A stretch of 64,000 bases of DNA from Paenibacillus riograndensis SBR5 (GTDB lineage Bacteria; Bacillota; Bacilli; Paenibacillales; Paenibacillaceae). This document shows, piece by piece, positions 61,290-64,000 of the stretch. The notes under the pieces are model-generated. The model saw only the letters and a list, made by a program, of their open reading frames with translations. It had not been told where the DNA came from and did not search any database. The number at the start of each line of letters is the position of its first letter. Position 1 is the first letter of the stretch. The DNA is taken from contig NZ_LN831776.1 in assembly GCF_000981585.1 (NCBI RefSeq), positions 3,703,187-3,767,186 of the forward strand. Reading direction: 5' to 3'. The position numbers and the translations under genes are program-made.

Positions 61290-62750
61290 ATGAACGGAAT
61301 GTTGGCTTTTCTGCAAAAATTGGGCAAGTCACTGATGCTTCCGGTAGCTACACTGCCGGCGGCGGCAATTTTGCAAGGGTTCGCACTTATTAATTATGAA
61401 AAGGATTTCCACTTGGGGGCAATAGGCAGGTTCATTAACACCTACATTGCACCTTTCCTGAATGCAGGCGCCGGAGCAATTTTTGGCAATCTGGCATTGA
61501 TTTTTGCCATCGGGGTTGCGATCGGATTTGCCGGTGATGCGGTTGCGGCGCTGTCCGCTCTGATTGCCTACCAGATTCTCGACAGTATCCTCAAGGTCAT
61601 TCCTGCACAAATGCCTTTCATCGGCGATGATGTCAAGCTGAACATGGGTGTTCTTGGAGGGATCTTTGTGGGAGCGTGGGCTGCCTTCCTCTATAAGAAA
61701 TACCATAATATAAAAATGCCGGATTGGCTGGGCTTTTTCGCCGGCAAACGGTTTGTTCCGATCATTACAGCGGTAACTACAATAGTATTGTCTGTTCTCG
61801 TTGGAATGATCTGGAGTCCAATTCAAGATGTGATTAGTGATTTTGGTACTTGGGTGGTTGGACTTGGCGGTGTCGGCGCATTTATTTTCGGGACAGCGAA
61901 CCGTCTGCTCATTCCTTTTGGCCTCCATCATGTTATCAACGCCATTGCCTGGTTCCAAATCGGTGATTTCACGAACGCTGCCGGAGAAGTGGTGCATGGG
62001 GACTTGTGGCGCTTCTTCGCTGGAGATAAATCGGCCGGAATGTTCATGACAGGCTTCTTCCCGATTATGATGTTTGCATTGCCGGGAGCAGCACTTGCAT
62101 TTATTCATACGGCTAAACCGGAAAAACGCAAAATGGTCGCATCTATCTTTATTGGTTCCGCGATTGCGTCCTTCTTAACCGGGATTACAGAACCGCTCGA
62201 ATTCTCCTTCATGTTCATTGCACCTGTACTATATCTGGTTCATGCTCTGCTTACCGGCTTCGCCGGGTTCCTGATGTATGTGCTCGATGTAAAGCTGGGC
62301 TTCGGATTCTCTGCGGGACTCATCGATTATCTGCTGAATATGAAGCTGTCTACGAATGCGTGGGTTCTGATCCCTGTGGGTCTTGGATTCTTTGTCCTCT
62401 ACTATGTGCTGTTCCGGTTTATCATCACCAAGTTCAACCTGAAAACACCTGGACGTGAGGATGACACGGAGGACGAAGCGCTGGAAGCTGATGTGAGCGG
62501 TGCGAAAATTTCGGCATCCTCCAGAGCGGTTAAAATTCTGGAGAATGTGGGCGGCCCGTCAAATATCCGCAACATCGATGCTTGCATTACTCGTCTGAGG
62601 CTGATTGTGAATGACGAGAAAGCGGTCAAGGACGCTGCGCTGAAGCAGTTGGGAGCTTCGGGAGTCATGAGATTGGGCCAGGGTGCGGTACAGATCGTAT
62701 TCGGGCCGCAATCAGAACAGATCAAGGAAGATATCAATAAGCTTCTATAA
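61290..62750 (+). CDS. nagE: PTS EIICB, N-acetylglucosamine-type (NagE/NagP-like)
   Basis: 486 residues. EIIC part of about 1-385 (ten or so membrane segments) and EIIB with Cys432 in NIDACITRLRLIVNDEKAVK. Blocks RLLIPFGLHHVINAIAWFQI, GDFTNAAGEVVHGDLWRFFA and MFMTGFFPIMMFALPGAALA are nearer to E. coli NagE than to glucose PtsG; ITEPLEFSFMF is common to both. So N-acetylglucosamine is the likelier substrate, though the antiterminator is GlcT-like. EIIA is a separate gene, unlike in NagE. Followed by a terminator. Confidence 0.88.
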   Translation: MNGMLAFLQKLGKSLMLPVATLPAAAILQGFALINYEKDFHLGAIGRFINTYIAPFLNAGAGAIFGNLALIFAIGVAIGFAGDAVAALSALIAYQILDSILKVIPAQMPFIGDDVKLNMGVLGGIFVGAWAAFLYKKYHNIKMPDWLGFFAGKRFVPIITAVTTIVLSVLVGMIWSPIQDVISDFGTWVVGLGGVGAFIFGTANRLLIPFGLHHVINAIAWFQIGDFTNAAGEVVHGDLWRFFAGDKSAGMFMTGFFPIMMFALPGAALAFIHTAKPEKRKMVASIFIGSAIASFLTGITEPLEFSFMFIAPVLYLVHALLTGFAGFLMYVLDVKLGFGFSAGLIDYLLNMKLSTNAWVLIPVGLGFFVLYYVLFRFIITKFNLKTPGREDDTEDEALEADVSGAKISASSRAVKILENVGGPSNIRNIDACITRLRLIVNDEKAVKDAALKQLGASGVMRLGQGAVQIVFGPQSEQIKEDINKLL

Positions 62751-62774
62751 AATAGAAAAATGCGTTTTTAAGCC

Positions 62775-62812
62775 ACACGGGCGGATAATTCTACATCCTC
62801 CCGTGTTTTTTT
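62775..62812 (+). terminator. Terminator of the PTS operon
   Basis: ACACGGG pairs with CCCGTGT, then seven T. Confidence 0.85.
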
Positions 62813-62886
62813 ATCCGGAGACTATTGCATTATCTATAATACCGAGTATAATACTTGGTATAAAAGGGATTAAGGAGTCGGTACAC

Positions 62887-63201
62887 ATGTCAGTCGATGA
62901 TTATCTGGATCTTTACAACTACGCCAAAGCAATTAACGATGGACAGTGGCAGGCTGACATCATAGAAAGCTTGAAGAATCACAAGGAAACGGCTGCTGAG
63001 CAGCAGAGAATGGACAGCGTCAAAGAGCTGTGGAACCGGTTTGATGAGATCAACTTGCTTTTGATGGAGCTGTTCGACAAGCTGAGAAATCAAGAGGAAG
63101 ACCCGGAGAGTGACCGCTGGAAAGAGCGGATCTGGGAGCTGAAGCTGGAACGGATTACACTGGCGAAGCAAATTCAGGAGAGATATATCAAGATCAGATA
63201 G
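62887..63201 (+). CDS. Hypothetical helical protein
   Basis: 104 residues from ATG 62887, nine bases after AAGGAG. Almost all helix and strongly charged (MSVDDYLDLYNYAKAINDGQ, VKELWNRFDEINLLLMELFD, LKLERITLAKQIQERYIKIR). No Cys, no membrane segment. Not recognised; typical small conserved soluble protein of Bacilli. It has its own AT-rich leader with TATAAT at about 62848. Confidence 0.75.
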   Translation: MSVDDYLDLYNYAKAINDGQWQADIIESLKNHKETAAEQQRMDSVKELWNRFDEINLLLMELFDKLRNQEEDPESDRWKERIWELKLERITLAKQIQERYIKIR

Positions 63202-63232
63202 ATCTAATCATTGATGTATTGCTGTACAAGAC

Positions 63233-63265
63233 AAAAAAAATGGCATGCAGTTGTCTGCTCTGCCA
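63233..63265 (-). terminator. Terminator of the methionine-rich gene
   Basis: TGGCA.GCAG pairs with CTGC..TGCCA; in the minus direction eight T follow. Confidence 0.75.
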
Positions 63266-63296
63266 AGACCGCGAATGATTAATTTGACTTTTATGA

Positions 63297-63509
63297 TTAC
63301 TTGGACATTTGCATTCCTTCACGCATCATCGTCATACACATAGTCATCATTTCATCACAGTCCTGCATTTTCTTCATCATCATGTCCATATCCATGTCCA
63401 TCATGCCCATTTCGGTCATCTTTTCCATGCACATCTTCATGGTGTTCATCTTGGACATCATGTCCTCCATGCACATGTTCATCATCATTTCCATACACAT
63501 CTTTTCCAT
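63297..63509 (-). CDS. Extremely methionine-rich small protein, putative metal binder
   Basis: 70 residues from ATG 63509, with AAAGGCGG eight bases upstream; ATG 63515 is possible. By my count 32 of 70 residues are Met and five are Cys, in patterns such as MCMEMMMNMCMEDMMSKM and MDMDMDMMMKKM. Asp/Glu and Lys/Arg make up most of the rest; there is no signal peptide. Met/Cys clusters of this sort bind Cu(I) or Ag(I) in copper-handling proteins. It has its own terminator. The opposite strand reads as a His-rich frame only because ATG reversed is CAT. Confidence 0.7.
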   Translation of the reverse strand: MEKMCMEMMMNMCMEDMMSKMNTMKMCMEKMTEMGMMDMDMDMMMKKMQDCDEMMTMCMTMMREGMQMSK

Positions 63510-63601
63510 TGTCATTACCGCCTTTCGTTTTTTGATAGGTTCATCTTTAAAATTACTATATTTACCTGTGGTAAGCAATACTATGTGAGCTATTTGTCCC
63601 C

Positions 63602-63641
63602 AAAAAGCGGTTCCTTTCTTATACAGGAGCTGCTTTTTTTG
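63602..63641 (+). terminator. Strong terminator pointing right
   Basis: AAAAAGCGGTTCCT pairs with AGGAGCTGCTTTTT. It stands upstream of the methionine-rich gene and faces away from it; it would stop antisense transcripts coming through that gene. Confidence 0.8.
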
Positions 63642-63753
63642 TGTTGAATACGTGAAAACCAGAAATGTTATGATAATTATGCTGTATTCTGATACAAAAT
63701 CGCTTTGGCATCCGTCTTACTTATAGCTGCAGCTAATAAGGAGGATTTACACA

Positions 63754-64000
63754 ATGGAAATTCCGGAATCTGATAAGTTTCGAACCGTATTTTATGAACA
63801 CTATCCGGTGGTGCGGCGCAAGCTCGCAGCTCTGGTCCGCGACGAAGCGGCAGCAGACGATTTAGCCCAGGATGTGTTTCTTAGACTATACCGCAATCCG
63901 CCGGATGACCCGAACGCGCTGGGCGCTTGGCTTCATAGAGTGCTGACCCGGATCGGATATGATTATTTAACCCAAAAAGCGAGGGAGCGGCGTCTCCAGA
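63754..64000 (+). CDS. ECF sigma factor, 3' end outside window
   Basis: The first 82 residues from ATG 63754 after AAGGAGG. FRTVFYEHYPVVRRKLAALV and DLAQDVFLRLYRNPPD, GAWLHRVLTRIGYDYLTQKA are sigma region 2. Region 4 lies beyond the window. It resembles SigX-type factors; the partner anti-sigma gene would follow. Confidence 0.9.
   Translation, partial: MEIPESDKFRTVFYEHYPVVRRKLAALVRDEAAADDLAQDVFLRLYRNPPDDPNALGAWLHRVLTRIGYDYLTQKARERRLQ

Noticed and set aside
63309..63647. Histidine-rich reading frame opposite the methionine-rich gene
   Set aside because: It arises because ATG read backwards is CAT. Its start is a TTG without a ribosome site, while the minus strand has a good site and terminator.

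Overview
The window looks like a chromosomal segment of a spore-forming Firmicute, most likely Paenibacillus. Base composition is moderate, Shine-Dalgarno sites are strong, GTG and TTG starts are frequent, and there are sporulation-type genes (ylbJ, a YjcZ-type peptide, a broken yteA-like gene). The gene order rsmD-coaD-ylbJ-ylbL-ylbM-ylbN-rpmF, then fapR-plsX-fabH-fabD-fabG-acpP-fabF-rnc-smc-ftsY, is the Bacillales core order with fabH and fabF inserted. The genus is an inference from gene content and style, not from a database match. I saw no rRNA, tRNA, CRISPR array or intact insertion sequence.

Layout. 1-11.7 kb is accessory: a cut-off methyltransferase, a decayed MFS transporter, a relic of a SecA-type ATPase, a lipoprotein esterase, small membrane proteins, a TetR/SRPBCC/NAD(P)H-oxidoreductase cassette, a sulfurtransferase, an ECF sigma/anti-sigma pair and an APH-type kinase. 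11.9-15.4 kb is a five-gene ABC/GntR operon. 15.5-23.4 kb holds a PilZ protein, a holin-like protein, small spore or surface-type proteins, a nested-palindrome element, a hydrolase, cysK and two tandem coiled-coil paralogues that flank an integrase relic.

23.4-41.3 kb is the conserved core: rRNA methylation, CoA and tRNA modification, L32, fatty-acid and phospholipid synthesis under a visible FapR operator, RNase III, SMC and FtsY. 41.6-45.0 kb is a compact operon of a circularly permuted ATP-grasp protein, an Alpha-E protein and a transglutaminase-fold protein, a widespread trio of unknown product. 45.3-51.7 kb has an SDR, a DUF2087 protein beside a GIY-YIG protein, a DUF1992 protein, the HrpB helicase and a YflT-like stress protein.

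52-55 kb is AT-rich and repeat-rich: a CruF-like membrane protein divergent from a TetR regulator, an orphan small gene and several palindromic repeat families. 55.3-59.6 kb has a replication terminator protein (Rtp) homologue, the broken yteA-like gene, a GpsB/DivIVA-like protein and a large hybrid histidine kinase. 59.7-62.8 kb is a PTS operon (antiterminator, EIIA, NagE-like EIICB) preceded by what looks like an RNA antiterminator plus terminator, so the antiterminator probably controls its own operon. The end has a small helical protein, an extremely methionine-rich protein and the start of another ECF sigma factor.

The strongest oddities are two four-arm repeat clusters with the same +,+,-,- layout, the Rtp homologue next to one of two identical 26-nt sites, the methionine-rich protein, the ATP-grasp/Alpha-E/transglutaminase operon and the antiterminator leader.
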